From Victivallales bacterium (GTDB lineage: Bacteria; Verrucomicrobiota; Lentisphaeria; Victivallales; UBA1829), in contig JAEEQO010000008.1 in the NCBI GenBank assembly GCA_016285335.1, forward strand, positions 1 to 29,988: DNA of 29,988 bases, read 5' to 3'. The notes under the pieces are model-generated. The model was given only the letters and a program-made list of their open reading frames with translations. It was not told where the DNA came from and did not search any database. Positions 29,739 through 29,988 of this stretch are shown here, in pieces (within the stretch, counting starts at the first letter, position 1; the number at the start of each line of letters is the position of its first letter). Made by a program: the position numbers and the translations under genes.

Positions 29739-29753
29739 GGAGGCAAAGCCTCC
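29739..29753. repeat. Perfect 6-bp-arm inverted repeat in a 5' leader
   Basis: GGAGGC, AAA, GCCTCC. It lies in the predicted leader of the lipoprotein gene and contains a GGAGG that would be buried in the stem. Purpose unknown; it resembles the AGGC-GGA-GCCT hairpin after metG. Confidence 0.4.
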
Positions 29754-29795
29754 AGTACGGCAGAGTTGTTGCTTTCTGAAAAAAACGGTCCTATC

Positions 29796-29824
29796 AATAT
29801 AATCGCGTTTCCCGGAAAAATCAA
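29796..29824 (-). promoter_or_regulatory. Sigma-70-like promoter for the lipoprotein-parvulin operon
   Basis: On the minus strand TTGATT (29824-29819), 17 bases, TATATT (29801-29796). The leader to the ATG at 29683 is about 105 bases. Confidence 0.6.
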
Positions 29825-29828
29825 ATTG

Positions 29829-29858
29829 CCCGCCTTCCGGCCGGAACCGGAAGACGGG
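29829..29858 (-). terminator. Possible terminator of the gene at the right edge
   Basis: On the minus strand CCCGTCTTCCGG (29858-29847) pairs with CCGGAAGGCGGG (29840-29829), including one T-G pair, around a six-base loop. The moderately T-rich CAATTTGATTTTT follows. That T-rich part overlaps the -35 box of the next promoter. Confidence 0.4.
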
Positions 29859-29937
29859 TATGAAATCGTGCGGATGAACCGCCGGTAATGCGGGCGGGAC
29901 CGGTTTTTGCGCCTTGTCCCGCCGCGGCTGCGCCGGG

Positions 29938-29988
29938 TCAGCCTCTGCGGGAACGGAGCCGTCCGCGCTGGAGGAAGCCTTCGTAGTT
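29938..29988 (-). CDS. C-terminal end of a gene cut by the window edge
   Basis: Read on the minus strand, the last 16 codons give NYEGFLQRGRLRSRRG and a TGA at 29938-29940. A basic tail like this is plausible for the end of a protein, and a terminator-like hairpin follows some 80 bases further on. The family cannot be told and the frame choice rests on little. Confidence 0.3.
   Translation of the reverse strand, partial: NYEGFLQRGRLRSRRG

Noticed and set aside
1..29988. CRISPR array, prophage, toxin-antitoxin or restriction system
   Set aside because: No regularly spaced repeats, no integrase, capsid, nuclease-methylase or toxin-antitoxin pair visible. The AAA_14/DUF4143 gene is the only accessory-type gene and stands alone.

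Overview
The window is about 30 kb of GC-rich, gene-dense bacterial chromosome with no phage, plasmid, CRISPR, rRNA or tRNA genes that I can recognise. Gene content (type-1 ProRS, RNase Y, a zinc-binding L31, RF1, HtpG/DnaJ, many small lipoproteins, a GH78-like glycosidase beside a galactokinase) and style suggest a Gram-negative-type bacterium of the PVC group, perhaps Lentisphaerota (Victivallales). That placement is an inference from general impression, not from a search.

Layout, left part (1-5239): a small membrane-anchored Met/Gly/Pro-repeat protein, an AAA_14/DUF4143 ATPase behind a promoter-embedded palindrome, then a four-gene plus-strand operon (69-aa helical protein, two-TM protein of unknown function, flavin-reductase-like protein, lipoprotein esterase). 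A 75-bp inverted-repeat element flanked by a 5-bp direct repeat follows.

Middle plus-strand part (5240-13702): proS-metG, then a 600-base gene-free stretch packed with hairpins, then a tight operon of 5-formyl-THF cyclo-ligase, RNase Y, an HD-domain protein and an OppF-type ATPase, closed by an intrinsic terminator.

Minus-strand part (13890-21329): galactokinase plus a GH78-like lipoprotein; a uracil-DNA glycosylase plus an OppB/YejB-like permease with a large extracytoplasmic insert; a short hypothetical gene; and rpmE-prfA with an intrinsic terminator between the two genes.

Right part (21402-29988): a plus-strand GT-C glycosyltransferase whose 3' end overlaps the minus-strand operon fmdB-htpG-dnaJ-dgt tail to tail; then a lipoprotein-parvulin pair concerned with envelope protein folding, and the last codons of a gene running in from the right edge. 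The chaperone operon has a possible sigma-54 site.

Most of the transcription units carry a visible sigma-70-like promoter, typically TTGAxx, 17 bases, TATxTT, which fixes several starts. I found no obvious new defence or mobile system. The most unusual items are the 75-bp MITE-like inverted repeat (5027-5111), the multi-hairpin block after metG (8974-9110), the 19-bp palindrome on the ATPase promoter, and the domain inserted in the permease.
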